From Fulvimarina uroteuthidis (GTDB lineage: Bacteria > Pseudomonadota > Alphaproteobacteria > Rhizobiales > Rhizobiaceae), in the NCBI RefSeq assembly GCF_034321785.1, contig NZ_JAXLPB010000001.1, forward strand, positions 682,001 through 746,000: 64,000 bases of DNA, written 5' to 3'. The position numbers and the translations under genes were made by a program. Below, one piece after another: positions 1 through 7,921 of the stretch (position 1 is its first letter; the number at the start of each line of letters is the position of its first letter). The notes beneath the pieces were generated by a model. The model saw nothing but the letters and a program-made list of their open reading frames with translations. It had not been told where the DNA came from and searched no databases.

Positions 1-1
1 G

Positions 2-610
2 GAAGGCTCGCTCGCGCTTCTGCGCGGCAATCTCTGTCCGGACGGCGCGGTCATCAAGCCGGCGGCATGCGATCCGAAATATCACGTCCACGAGGGCCCG
101 GCGCTGGTTTTCGATTCCTATCCGGAGATGAAGAAAGCGGTCGACGACGAGACCCTCGAGGTGACGCCCGACCATGTGATGGTGCTGCGCAACGCAGGTC
201 CCCTCGGCGGCCCCGGCTTTCCCGAATGGGGCATGCTGCCGATCCCGAAGGCCCTGATCAAGCGGGGCCATCGCGACATGCTGCGACTGTCCGATGCGCG
301 CATGTCCGGCACCTCCTATGGAGCCTGCGTCCTCCATATGGCGCCGGAAGCCTTCGTCGGCGGACCACTGGCGCTTCTGAAGACCGGGGATACCGTCCGT
401 CTCGACCTGCCGAACCGCCGGCTCGACATGCTGGTCGACGAAGCCGAGATCGAGCGCCGCAAGGCCGCGTGGACGGCGCCCGAACCCCGCTACCAGCGCG
501 GCTGGGGCTATATGTTCTCCAAGCACGTCACCCAGGCCGACAAGGGCTGCGATTTCGACTTTCTGGAACGCGGCTTCGGCGAAGCCGCCGGCGAGCCGGA
601 CATCTTCTGA
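2..610 (+). CDS. IlvD/Edd family dehydratase, C-terminal part (5' end outside window)
   Basis: This is the last about 202 codons of a dihydroxy-acid/sugar-acid dehydratase; the start lies before base 1. These [Fe-S] enzymes dehydrate 2,3-dihydroxy acids to 2-keto acids. The conserved C-terminal stretch around RMSGTSYGACVLHM is seen near base 297, followed by the usual end-of-protein region rich in PEA, GGPL and LLVD-like segments. The full family length is about 570-600 residues, so about two thirds is missing only because of the window edge. The next genes are a DapA-family protein and a remnant of an aldehyde dehydrogenase that acts on ketoglutarate semialdehyde. This suggests a sugar-acid (arabonate, xylonate or similar) dehydratase rather than biosynthetic IlvD, but the substrate is inferred from context only. 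Confidence 0.85.
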   Translation, partial: EGSLALLRGNLCPDGAVIKPAACDPKYHVHEGPALVFDSYPEMKKAVDDETLEVTPDHVMVLRNAGPLGGPGFPEWGMLPIPKALIKRGHRDMLRLSDARMSGTSYGACVLHMAPEAFVGGPLALLKTGDTVRLDLPNRRLDMLVDEAEIERRKAAWTAPEPRYQRGWGYMFSKHVTQADKGCDFDFLERGFGEAAGEPDIF

Positions 611-633
611 TACGCGAACCGGAGCTGAACCCG

Positions 634-1542
634 ATGGCCCACGATCTCGACGCCGCACTTGTCGGCATATCCGGCATTCTCGTCACGCCCTATGACGGGG
701 CCGGCGAGGTTGCGCCCCAAAGGCTGAAACCCATCCTCGATCGCGCCTTGGGTGCGGGCGTCCATATGCCGGTGGTCAACGGCAACACCGGCGAATTCTA
801 CGCGCTGACCGTCGACGAAGCCTGCACCATGGTCCGCGCGGTGGCGGATCTCATCGAAGGACGCGCGCCACTCTTGGCAGGGGTGGGACGCGGCATTCGC
901 GATGCCTGCCGGTTGGCAAGGGTCTCGGCGGATGCCGGGGCTTCGGCGCTGATGATCCACCAGCCGCCGGACCCGTTCGTTTCGCCGCGCGGGACGAGCG
1001 ATTACGTCGAGGCGGTGTCCGACGCGTCGGGCGGGCTGCCGATCATGCTCTATCTGCGCAACGACGCGATCGGGACGAACGCGATCGCCGAGCTCTGCGC
1101 TCTGCCGGGCGTCAAGGGCGTGAAATGGGCGACCCCCAACCCGATGAACCTTGCCAAAGCCATCGCCGCCTGCGAACCGGGTATCGTCTGGGTTGGCGGT
1201 CTCGCCGAAGTCTGGGCTCCACCGCTTTATGCCGTGGGAGCGCGGGGCTTCACCTCGGGTCTCGTCAATGTCTGGCCGGAGCGCTCGATGGCGATCCACG
1301 CCGCGCTCGAAGCATCCGACTATGCCAGCGCGCAAGCGCTGATCACCGGGATGCGCGCCTTCGAGGACATCCGGGCCGAAGAGATGAACGGCACGAACGT
1401 CACCGGCGTGAAGGCCGCGCTTCAGGCGCAGGGACTCGACTGCGGGCCCACGCGCCCGCCCTCGGCCTGGCCGCTGACCGATCGACAGCAGACGATGCTT
1501 CTCGACTTCCTCAAAACGAACGATCTGATTGCCGCGCGCTGA
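634..1542 (+). CDS. DapA-family (dihydrodipicolinate synthase-like) lyase/dehydratase
   Basis: 302 residues, the normal length for the DapA/N-acetylneuraminate lyase TIM-barrel family. Visible motifs are the pyruvate-carboxylate loop as GNTGEF (residues 50-55), the proton-relay Tyr in IMLYLRND (Tyr140) and the Schiff-base Lys in VKGVKWA (Lys164). Members working beside an IlvD dehydratase typically convert 2-keto-3-deoxy sugar acids, for example to ketoglutarate semialdehyde. That role is inferred here from the upstream dehydratase and the downstream semialdehyde dehydrogenase remnant. The start ATG lies 23 bases after the dehydratase stop, so the genes are probably one operon. True lysine biosynthesis is unlikely given the context. 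Confidence 0.85.
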   Translation: MAHDLDAALVGISGILVTPYDGAGEVAPQRLKPILDRALGAGVHMPVVNGNTGEFYALTVDEACTMVRAVADLIEGRAPLLAGVGRGIRDACRLARVSADAGASALMIHQPPDPFVSPRGTSDYVEAVSDASGGLPIMLYLRNDAIGTNAIAELCALPGVKGVKWATPNPMNLAKAIAACEPGIVWVGGLAEVWAPPLYAVGARGFTSGLVNVWPERSMAIHAALEASDYASAQALITGMRAFEDIRAEEMNGTNVTGVKAALQAQGLDCGPTRPPSAWPLTDRQQTMLLDFLKTNDLIAAR

Positions 1543-1569
1543 CGCTAGCGCCGCTCGGAAAGGCACCTC

Positions 1570-2115
1570 ATGACCGATCGACCTGCCGGGCCCCACTTCA
1601 TTGCAGGGCAAACCCTCGCGCTCGACGCGACATTCCGGTCCGATCCGATCGACGCAGAGCCGCGCGCCTTCTCGCAGGGAAGTCCCGAACCGATCGACAA
1701 AGCCGCGAAGGCTGCGGAAGAGGCGTTCGCGCCCTTCTCTGCGGATGCAAGTTTCGGCGAGGGGGTGTTCGGTCCCCTCGGCATCGTCGTCAGTCGCCGA
1801 CACATGAACGACGTGACGTCGCTCGCCAAGGCGCTTCGCGGGCAGCCGACGCTCACGCTGCACATGGCCGGGAACGACGCCGAAGACGCGCGTGGTCTTC
1901 GGCCGATCATCGGGCGCAAGGCCGGCCGCGATTTCGCCAACGGCCTTCCCACCGGCGTTCAGGAGGCCGGCGCCATGGTGCCGGGCGGACCCTGTCCCGC
2001 TTCGACGACCCCAGGGCCCACCTCCTTCGGCCCCCGCGCCATCCGCCGCTTCCTGCGGCCGGTCTGCTTCCAAAACATACCGCAGGCTCTGCCTCCGGTC
2101 GATCTGAGGTCTTGA
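1570..2115 (+). pseudogene. Internally deleted 2,5-dioxovalerate (ketoglutarate semialdehyde) dehydrogenase
   Basis: The 181-codon frame is open from ATG to TGA but joins two far-apart pieces of a type III ketoglutarate-semialdehyde dehydrogenase (usual length about 520 residues). Residues 1-57 match the N-terminus (FIAGQ..., then the IDKAAKAAEEAFAPF helix). Residues from about 60 match the C-terminus: VFGPLGIVV, GRLLVNGYPTGVEV-like FANGLPTGVQEA, MVPGGPCPAST, AIRRFLRPVCFQN. About 340 residues are missing between them, including the NAD-binding region, the catalytic Cys and the Glu base, so it cannot be an active dehydrogenase. The junction is near base 1740-1755 and kept the reading frame. 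It sits between the DapA-family gene (27-base gap) and the RraA-like gene (1-base overlap). The family assignment is from recall of conserved segments, not a search. Confidence 0.8.
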
Positions 2116-2828
2116 TGATGGAACAAGCAACACGCAACAAGCTGATGGGAGTGTCGGTCGCGACGCTCGCCACCGCGCTCTACAAACGCGGCCTGCGCAG
2201 CCAGGTGATTCAGGGGGTCCATCCGGTCAGGGCGAAGGGCCGGAATATGGTCGGTCCGGCCTTCACCCTGCGCTACATGCCGGCGCGCGAGGACCGCAAC
2301 CAGCTCGCCGAATTCCGCAATCCGGAGCATCCGCAGCGGGTCGCGATCGAGACCTGCCCGGAAGGCCATGTGCTCGTCATGGACAGCCGCAAGGATGCGC
2401 GGGCGGCCTCCGCAGGCGACATCCTGATCACGCGGCTGATGATGCGCGGCGCTGCCGGCGTGGTCACCGATGGCGGCTTTCGCGATGCGGCGACGATCGG
2501 CGATCTCGATATCGGTGCCTACCATTCGCGCCCCTCGAGCCCGACGAACCTCACGCTCAACGAGGCGATCGCCATCAACGAGCCGATCGGCTGCGGCGAT
2601 GCTCCGGTGTTTCCCGGCGACATCATCGTGGGCGACGACGATTGCGTCATCGTCATTCCCGCCCACCTTGCGGATGAGATCGCCGACGAAGCCGTCGAAA
2701 TGACGGCATACGAGGACTTCGTCGTCGATCAGGTCAAAGCCGGCGCGACGATCATCGGCCTCTATCCCCGGACGAAGGACGAGCATCTGGCAACGTTCGA
2801 GGAATGGCGGAAGGCGAACGGCCGATAG
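2115..2828 (+). CDS. RraA-like aldolase / ribonuclease-activity-regulator family protein
   Basis: 237 residues of the RraA/HMG-CHA aldolase fold. The family signature is visible as RGAAGVVTDGGFRD (residues 111-124), with the Arg123-Asp124 pair that binds substrate and metal, and the loop GDILITR after Ala100. In catabolic operons such proteins act as class II pyruvate aldolases or oxaloacetate decarboxylases rather than as RNase E regulators; that fits the sugar-acid neighbours but is inference. Start codon ATG overlaps the preceding TGA by one base (TGATG), so translation is coupled to the broken dehydrogenase frame. This may explain why that deletion stayed in frame. A second in-frame ATG follows directly. 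The TAG stop belongs to a repeat element (see 2826-2881). Confidence 0.82.
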   Translation: MMEQATRNKLMGVSVATLATALYKRGLRSQVIQGVHPVRAKGRNMVGPAFTLRYMPAREDRNQLAEFRNPEHPQRVAIETCPEGHVLVMDSRKDARAASAGDILITRLMMRGAAGVVTDGGFRDAATIGDLDIGAYHSRPSSPTNLTLNEAIAINEPIGCGDAPVFPGDIIVGDDDCVIVIPAHLADEIADEAVEMTAYEDFVVDQVKAGATIIGLYPRTKDEHLATFEEWRKANGR

Positions 2829-2881
2829 CGCATCGGCCCGAAGATCGGAGGCGGTGTTCGGATAGCCCGAGGCGTGACATC
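2826..2881. repeat. Degenerate Rhizobiales-type palindromic intergenic repeat, copy 1
   Basis: From 2830 to 2881 the sequence aligns without gaps to 57675-57726 at about 43 of 52 positions, including the ends GCATCGGCCCGAA and CGTGACATC. Its first 15 bases (TAGCGCATCGGCCCG) also recur at 45956-45970. The leading TAG is the stop codon of the RraA-like gene. The form (GCATCGGCCCGAA, then TTCGGA, then a GATGC-like right arm) resembles the short palindromic repeats scattered between genes in Rhizobiales genomes; that naming is from memory. Confidence 0.65.
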
Positions 2882-3164
2882 GATAAGTCGGCTGGCCCAT
2901 CTTGCGCCCCGCCGAACAGGGGCCGATCCGGGGAAAGCCGTCGCACCCCGACACGTCTTCATGTCCGGGGGTTTTCCGTGCGGCGCTGTTCTGCGGGACG
3001 ACGGGGGCCGCAGGTTCGGATCCCCTCACTCCGACCCTTTCTTCGGAAACGTTCGCCTCCCGGCCGTGCCCGGCAGACGGGTCAAGTGGCCGGGTTCCCC
3101 TGACAAGGCGCGGCGACGGGCGTCCTTGTCGCGGGACCCGGGCGCGTCATGCCCGCGGCAGCGC
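2882..3164. other. Intergenic region between convergent genes, no feature recognised
   Basis: This lies between the end of the RraA-like gene (plus its repeat) and the 3' end of a minus-strand glycosyltransferase. The sequence is GC-rich. A T-arm-like stretch near 3012-3023 (GGTTCGGATCCC) has no matching tRNA body. Several long frames cross it but they look like antisense shadows. No convincing U-tracted terminator was found. Confidence 0.4.
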
Positions 3165-4157
3165 TCACCTGCGAAAGGGCGTGCTGAGCGTGCCGCGTTC
3201 GAAGGTACGGCCCTCGCCGGGCGCCATGGTATCGTAGATCGCCGACCGGGCGGCAACATGGGCGGCGTCGAGATGATGGTCGATCGCAAGGTTCGGGGCG
3301 ATGAAGGATTGGCTCCAACCGTTCGGCAGATGCGGACGTTCGTGGACGCGGCCGTGATAGCGCACGCCCCGGCGGTTGAGCCGGTATTGGATGTCGGGAT
3401 AAAGATCCGACAGGACGCCGCCGACATGGTTGAACCTGACGAGGCCCACCGAAAGCGCGCCGTCCCGCTGCGCCAGCGCCGCGACGCGGCCGAGATCGGA
3501 CAGGGTCGCCTGGTTCACGCTCTCGTCGGCATCGAGCTGCAGCACCCATTCGTGGCGGGCGGTGGCCTGGGCCGCATTGCGCTGGCCCGAAAAATCTCCG
3601 GCAAGCGGGCGATGGACGATCCGGATGCCGGCGTCGGAAGTGTCGCGGGGATTTTCGAGACCCTCGCCATCGACGACGAGCACGATGTCGCCGAACTCGT
3701 GCGTCAGGCCGCGTGCCCTGTCCAGTACGCCAGGCAGTTCGCACGAACGGGTCAGCATGGCCAGCGAAACGGGAACCGGAGCGATCCCCTCGATGGGTTC
3801 GACGCAGGCGTCGGCGGGCGTCGCACCGTAGGGCTTCGTCAATTCATCCTGCGGGCTTCGATCCGGCGGCAGCACATAGTGCCGGCGTCCGAGCGCAAGG
3901 CTGCGAAACGTATAGGCTTCCATGAAGACCGGATCGCTCGGCGCGATCCGGAACCGACCGTCTCGCGATCGCGCCTCGCTCCACTGCATGTCGACGAAGT
4001 CGCGGAGACGATCCGCCGTCAACATGTCCGCCCTGGCAAGCAGGCCGCAGTGGCTGCATTCGCGCCAGTCGCGCGGGGCGTATCGCGCCGTGCGCGCCGT
4101 CGAACGCCAGTCCCGCGCGCCGCAGATGACGCATCGATCGTGCCTGTCTTCGTGCAT
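3165..4157 (-). CDS. GT2 glycosyltransferase with N-terminal four-cysteine (zinc-ribbon-like) region
   Basis: 330 residues from the chosen ATG at 4157; an upstream in-frame start at 4187 is possible but adds only ten arginine-rich residues. The N-terminus has two CxxC pairs (Cys9/Cys12 and Cys34/Cys37), like the zinc-binding heads of some sugar-modifying methyltransferases. From about residue 125 a GT-A glycosyltransferase 2 core follows, with the DxD metal motif in LQLDADES (Asp209-Asp211). The later YRLNRRGVRYHGRVHE segment is typical of WaaE/KdtX-like transferases. No membrane helix is seen, so a cytoplasmic or peripheral enzyme is likely. It is the first member of a glycosyltransferase-rich island. 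Acceptor and donor are unknown. Confidence 0.75.
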   Translation of the reverse strand: MHEDRHDRCVICGARDWRSTARTARYAPRDWRECSHCGLLARADMLTADRLRDFVDMQWSEARSRDGRFRIAPSDPVFMEAYTFRSLALGRRHYVLPPDRSPQDELTKPYGATPADACVEPIEGIAPVPVSLAMLTRSCELPGVLDRARGLTHEFGDIVLVVDGEGLENPRDTSDAGIRIVHRPLAGDFSGQRNAAQATARHEWVLQLDADESVNQATLSDLGRVAALAQRDGALSVGLVRFNHVGGVLSDLYPDIQYRLNRRGVRYHGRVHERPHLPNGWSQSFIAPNLAIDHHLDAAHVAARSAIYDTMAPGEGRTFERGTLSTPFRR

Positions 4158-4281
4158 TGGCCTGTCCGTTCGCCTGCGTGATCCCAAGGTGCCGTATCCC
4201 CGTCCCGGCGCTGTGCCGATGACGGGCCGCGCGTGGGGCTGCGAAAATAGATCCGTGCCGCAGTGATCGTTTTACCGTCTT

Positions 4282-5427
4282 ATGACGTTAATGCACCAAC
4301 ACCCCCCGACGCTCCGTCCCGAGCGTCGGCGGCGGGAAGGAGATCCGGACCTGAACGTAACAGTGACGAAGACAAAGACGAACGGCGCGCGCGACGAACG
4401 TGCGGGCGCGGATTATGCCGACTTCGAGACCGCCTTCGACGCGGCCCGGGCAGATGGAATGTTCCGGGCGGTCGGGAGCCTCTACGATGCGAACGGACAT
4501 CTGGGCGACAGGTGGATCGTGCTTCTCGATCATCTGGCCGAAGCCGGGCGTTCCAATCTCAATCTCGGGCGATTGCTCGAAGGTCATGCCAATGCGGTCC
4601 AGCTCGTCCGGCTCTACGGCAACGGCGACCAGCAGGCGCGTCTCGACCGGACGCTTGCGCAGGACGCCATTCTCGGCGTCTGGGGCGCCGACGGGGCGCC
4701 GCCGGCCTGCGTCGAGATCGGCGACGCGAACCAGCCGGTGCTGATGGGGTCGAAGCGTTACGCCTCGGGGCTCGGCATCCTGTCTCATGCCGTCGTGCCG
4801 GTGGCGCGCGAGGGCGGCGTCCTCCAGCTCTACCTCGTTCCGGCAAGCGAACCGTCGCGCCAGGACGTATCGAAATGGGCGATGAGCGGCATGCGGGAAT
4901 CGGCTTCCGGCGGATTCTCGCTCGATCAGATCCCCGCCGACGAGACGACGATCCTCGGCGCGCCGGGCGTCTACAAGACCGAGCCCTTCTTCGAAGGCGG
5001 CATCTGGCGCTGTGCCGGTGTCCATGTCGGCGCGATCGAGGCGATCGTACGGCTGATGGCGCGTCATCTGGAAGCGAGCCAGCGGATCGATCACCCCCTG
5101 CAGGCCGAGCGCCTCGGCCATGCGATCATGCATGCCCGGACGGCTCGCCTTTGGGTGGAGGACGCCGCGCGCCGGATCGAAGCGCCCGGCAAGGGCCAAG
5201 CGATCACGCACGCGGTCGCGATCGCTTCCTATGCCCGCCTGCAGGTGGAATCGGATGCGCTTGCCGTGATGGAACTGGCCCGCCGCAGCGTCGGTCTTGC
5301 ATCCTTCGAAACCGGCAACCTTCTCGACGCGGTCGTCGCCGATCTCTCGGTCTATCTGCGCCAGGCCAATCCGGACGCCCTCCTCCTGCACAAATGCCGG
5401 GCGATGGCCGCGGAGTACCTGTCGTGA
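4282..5427 (+). CDS. Acyl-CoA-dehydrogenase-like protein
   Basis: Up to 381 residues with the layout of the acyl-CoA dehydrogenase fold. There is an N-terminal helical part, a middle beta part near WGADGAPPACVEIG...LMGSKRYASG, and a C-terminal four-helix bundle ending LDAVVADLSVYLRQANPDALL. It is divergent: I could not identify the usual catalytic Glu or FAD signature segments, so a beta-oxidation role should not be assumed. The start is uncertain. ATG 4282 has no good ribosome site, while AAGGAG at 4337-4342 sits 8 bases before an in-frame CTG (4351) and 20 before a GTG (4363). It overlaps the PIG-L/methyltransferase gene by 4 bases (GTGA), which implies a shared operon and a linked job in glycoconjugate or lipid modification. 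Confidence 0.7.
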   Translation: MTLMHQHPPTLRPERRRREGDPDLNVTVTKTKTNGARDERAGADYADFETAFDAARADGMFRAVGSLYDANGHLGDRWIVLLDHLAEAGRSNLNLGRLLEGHANAVQLVRLYGNGDQQARLDRTLAQDAILGVWGADGAPPACVEIGDANQPVLMGSKRYASGLGILSHAVVPVAREGGVLQLYLVPASEPSRQDVSKWAMSGMRESASGGFSLDQIPADETTILGAPGVYKTEPFFEGGIWRCAGVHVGAIEAIVRLMARHLEASQRIDHPLQAERLGHAIMHARTARLWVEDAARRIEAPGKGQAITHAVAIASYARLQVESDALAVMELARRSVGLASFETGNLLDAVVADLSVYLRQANPDALLLHKCRAMAAEYLS

Positions 5428-6755
5428 GCGCAGGCAGCTGGGGCGAGTACCGGGCCCGTTGCGAGACCGCACCGGTGACGCACGCGGCGCGTCTCATCGG
5501 CGACGGGGGTCTCGTCGTCCTGGCGCCCCACCCCGACGACGAGACCTTCGGCGCGTCGGCGCTGTTCATCGAGGCGGGCCGTTCGGGTCGCAAGGTTGGG
5601 ATCGTCGCCCTCACCGATGGCGAAGCCTCGCACAAGGGCTCGAAATCCGTCTCGCGCGCCGAACTCGCCGCGATCCGGCGCGCCGAACAGGCGGCGGCCG
5701 TCGCCGCACTCGGCGTCGCACATCCCGAATGGCTGCGTCTCGGCCTGCCCGATGGCGGCGCCTCGCGCGACGCGCGGTTCGCATCGGCCGCGGCGGCGAT
5801 CGCTTCGCTCTGCGATCGCCTGGGAGCGACGGCCCTTGCGGCCCCCCATCCGGACGATCCGCATCCCGACCATCACGCAGCCGGCGCGCTCGCCGAAACC
5901 GTCGTCGCGCTCCGCCCGTCGCTGCGCCTGCTGCTTCATCCGATCTGGTCGCCGCGGCTCGGGAGCGACGCGCCGTATCGCAGCGATCGCCTGCTGCCGT
6001 TCCGGGTCAAAACCGATGTCGAGACGAAGATGAAGGCGACCGCCTGCCACAGATCGCAGCTCGGCGAGATCGTCACCGACGATCCGGACGGGTTTTCGCT
6101 GCCGGACTGGTTCCTGAAAGCCCAGCGCGCGCCGGCCGAGATCCATGGGTGGGCGTACAGGAACGGCACCCTGCCAGACGCGGCGCATTTCGCGCGGCTC
6201 TACGCCGACGACGGCGATCCGTGGCACGTGCGCAGCTCGGCCTACGAGGCGAACAAGCGTGCGGACAATCTCGACCAGCTTGCCGGTCGCAGCTATCGGC
6301 GCGGTCTCGACCTTGCCTGCGGCGAGGGTCATCTGGCCGCCGCCCTGACGACGAGCGGCACGGTGGCGGAAATGGTCGCGCTGGATCGGGACGCCTCGAT
6401 CATCGCGCGTGCAAGGAGCGTTCACGCGGGCAACGACCGGCTGACCTTTCGAACCGGCAGCCTGCCGTTCGAGCTCCCCGACGGCCCGTTCGATTTCGCG
6501 GTCGTCTCGGAAGTGCTCTACTTTCTCGACGAGGACCGGATAGCCGCGCTGGCCGACGCGCTGGCCTCCCGTCTGTCGCCGGGCGGCGACATTCTTCTCG
6601 TCAGCTATCTCGGACCGACCGATACCCCGCTTTCGGGACGGGACGCGCAGGATCTCTTCGCCGCCTGCCTCGGGGAACGGGTCACGCCGGTCACCCGGCG
6701 CGATCGCCCCGGCTACCGGGCGGAGCTTTTTCGAAAAGGTCGCGAAGCCGGATGA
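5424..6755 (+). CDS. Bifunctional PIG-L family deacetylase / class I SAM-dependent methyltransferase
   Basis: 443 residues starting at GTG 5424, inside the stop of the preceding gene. The N-terminal half is a LmbE/PIG-L zinc deacetylase, which removes acetyl groups from N-acetylglucosaminyl-type substrates. It has APHPDDE (His36, Asp38, Asp39) and a second PHPDxHHPDHH-type cluster with the third ligand at His150/His151. The C-terminal half is a Rossmann methyltransferase with SAM motif I as DLACGEG (residues 296-302), then VALDRD and an FDFAVVSEVLYFL post-motif. The fusion implies deacetylation followed by methylation of the same or a linked sugar. The last 65 bases overlap the convergent glycosyltransferase gene on the other strand. 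Confidence 0.88.
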   Translation: MSAGSWGEYRARCETAPVTHAARLIGDGGLVVLAPHPDDETFGASALFIEAGRSGRKVGIVALTDGEASHKGSKSVSRAELAAIRRAEQAAAVAALGVAHPEWLRLGLPDGGASRDARFASAAAAIASLCDRLGATALAAPHPDDPHPDHHAAGALAETVVALRPSLRLLLHPIWSPRLGSDAPYRSDRLLPFRVKTDVETKMKATACHRSQLGEIVTDDPDGFSLPDWFLKAQRAPAEIHGWAYRNGTLPDAAHFARLYADDGDPWHVRSSAYEANKRADNLDQLAGRSYRRGLDLACGEGHLAAALTTSGTVAEMVALDRDASIIARARSVHAGNDRLTFRTGSLPFELPDGPFDFAVVSEVLYFLDEDRIAALADALASRLSPGGDILLVSYLGPTDTPLSGRDAQDLFAACLGERVTPVTRRDRPGYRAELFRKGREAG

Positions 6756-7857
6756 GCGAGGGAAGACATCGCGCAAGATCGCTGACGCGCAGGCGTCGGC
6801 GCTCAAGACAGCGCAGTTCGGTCTCGGCATGATACCAGGCCATCGATCTCGGTCGCAGGACCGTCAGCTCGCTAGCGCGGCTCTCCGGCAGACCGAATGC
6901 GACGAGCCTTGCGCGGACCCGCGCGCGGTCCGGCTCCCGCTCGACGAGCGATCTCAACCTCAACCGGCGCAGCAGCGCGGCGGGGGGCTCCAGCGCTTCG
7001 TCCGCAAGCGGGTCGGCCTCGATCCGGTTTCGCTTGAGTTCCGCCGACAGCCCGCCTTCCGTGGCGCTGTCGAGGCGGCAGGAGGTTTCGACCCGCGGCT
7101 CGTTCGCGTAGGAAATCCGGAGGCCGGAGGCCTCGAAGCGGCGGCGAAGTGCGCGATCCTCGCCGAAGGGAGTGATCGGCAGTGGCCCGGCGATCTGGTA
7201 GGCCCGCGCCGTCATGGCGAAATTGGCGCCGCCTATATTGCCGTGATGGGGCCAGGGATTGTCCGGGTCGGGACAGATGAGTGCAGCGACGTGCCGGCTG
7301 GCATCGCGATATGTGCGGATCGTGGCATCGCGCCGAGGGTCCGAGGGCGGCAGGCGCGCGGCCTCCTCCGCAATGAAGCCGATGCGCCCGCAGACCATGT
7401 CGAACCCTGCCGCGAACGCAGTGTCATAGGCCTCCCTCAGGCCGGGCAGGACGTTCGTGTCCGCATCGGTGGAAAAGAGCCGGGCCCTCGGCGCGAGGAG
7501 ACCGGCCAGCGCGAAGGCGAGCGCGCGGGCGCGCGGCGCCGAACCGATCGCCCCGAGCCAGCGCATCGAGACCACCGTGACCGCACAGCGCAGCCGCCCG
7601 GCCGTCGCGACGGCGATGTCCGCGGTCTCGTCGACCGTATCGTTGACGAGAAGGACGACGCGGAGCGTCGGTCCGAAGACGCGATCGAGAGCCTCGAGAC
7701 ACGCCGCGACCCGCACGCTCTCGTTGCGGGCGGGGATACAGGCGATATAGTCCGGCTCCGCGACCTCGGCCGTTCCGTGCGCGAGCGCGGCGAGATAGCC
7801 GCCGTGAGCGTCGACAATATCGGCGATGGCGTCGTTGAGCCCATCGGGTTTTTGCAT
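6691..7857 (-). CDS. GT2 glycosyltransferase
   Basis: 388 residues from ATG 7857; longer in-frame starts exist upstream but would run into the divergent gene. The GT-A core begins at YIACIPARNES, with the nucleotide-binding VVLLVNDTVDET segment and the metal-binding DAD in FSTDADTNV. Near the middle, HHGNIGGANFAMTARAY and ITPFGEDRAL are the acceptor-side motifs common in GT2 enzymes. The C-terminal about 110 residues are arginine-rich and helical with no match I recognise. No transmembrane segment is evident. It is divergent from the GT29-like gene (64-base gap) and convergent with the PIG-L fusion. It probably adds a sugar to the product made by this island, but the substrate is unknown. Confidence 0.78.
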   Translation of the reverse strand: MQKPDGLNDAIADIVDAHGGYLAALAHGTAEVAEPDYIACIPARNESVRVAACLEALDRVFGPTLRVVLLVNDTVDETADIAVATAGRLRCAVTVVSMRWLGAIGSAPRARALAFALAGLLAPRARLFSTDADTNVLPGLREAYDTAFAAGFDMVCGRIGFIAEEAARLPPSDPRRDATIRTYRDASRHVAALICPDPDNPWPHHGNIGGANFAMTARAYQIAGPLPITPFGEDRALRRRFEASGLRISYANEPRVETSCRLDSATEGGLSAELKRNRIEADPLADEALEPPAALLRRLRLRSLVEREPDRARVRARLVAFGLPESRASELTVLRPRSMAWYHAETELRCLERRRLRVSDLARCLPSLIRLRDLFEKAPPGSRGDRAG

Positions 7858-7921
7858 CGAACGTCGTATCCAGCGGAACGAGGGGTATGGGCATGCGCCA
7901 TGCCGGCCGCACCGGTAGCGC

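Noticed and set aside
508..2133. Long minus-strand open frame (541 codons) opposite the sugar-acid genes
   Set aside because: Arginine/glycine-rich shadow of the plus-strand genes with no recognisable domain; common in GC-rich DNA.
3008..3045. T-arm-like sequence (GGTTCGGATCCC) suggesting a tRNA or tRNA-derived attachment site
   Set aside because: The T-stem does not pair and there is no acceptor, D- or anticodon arm upstream; no integrase gene nearby.
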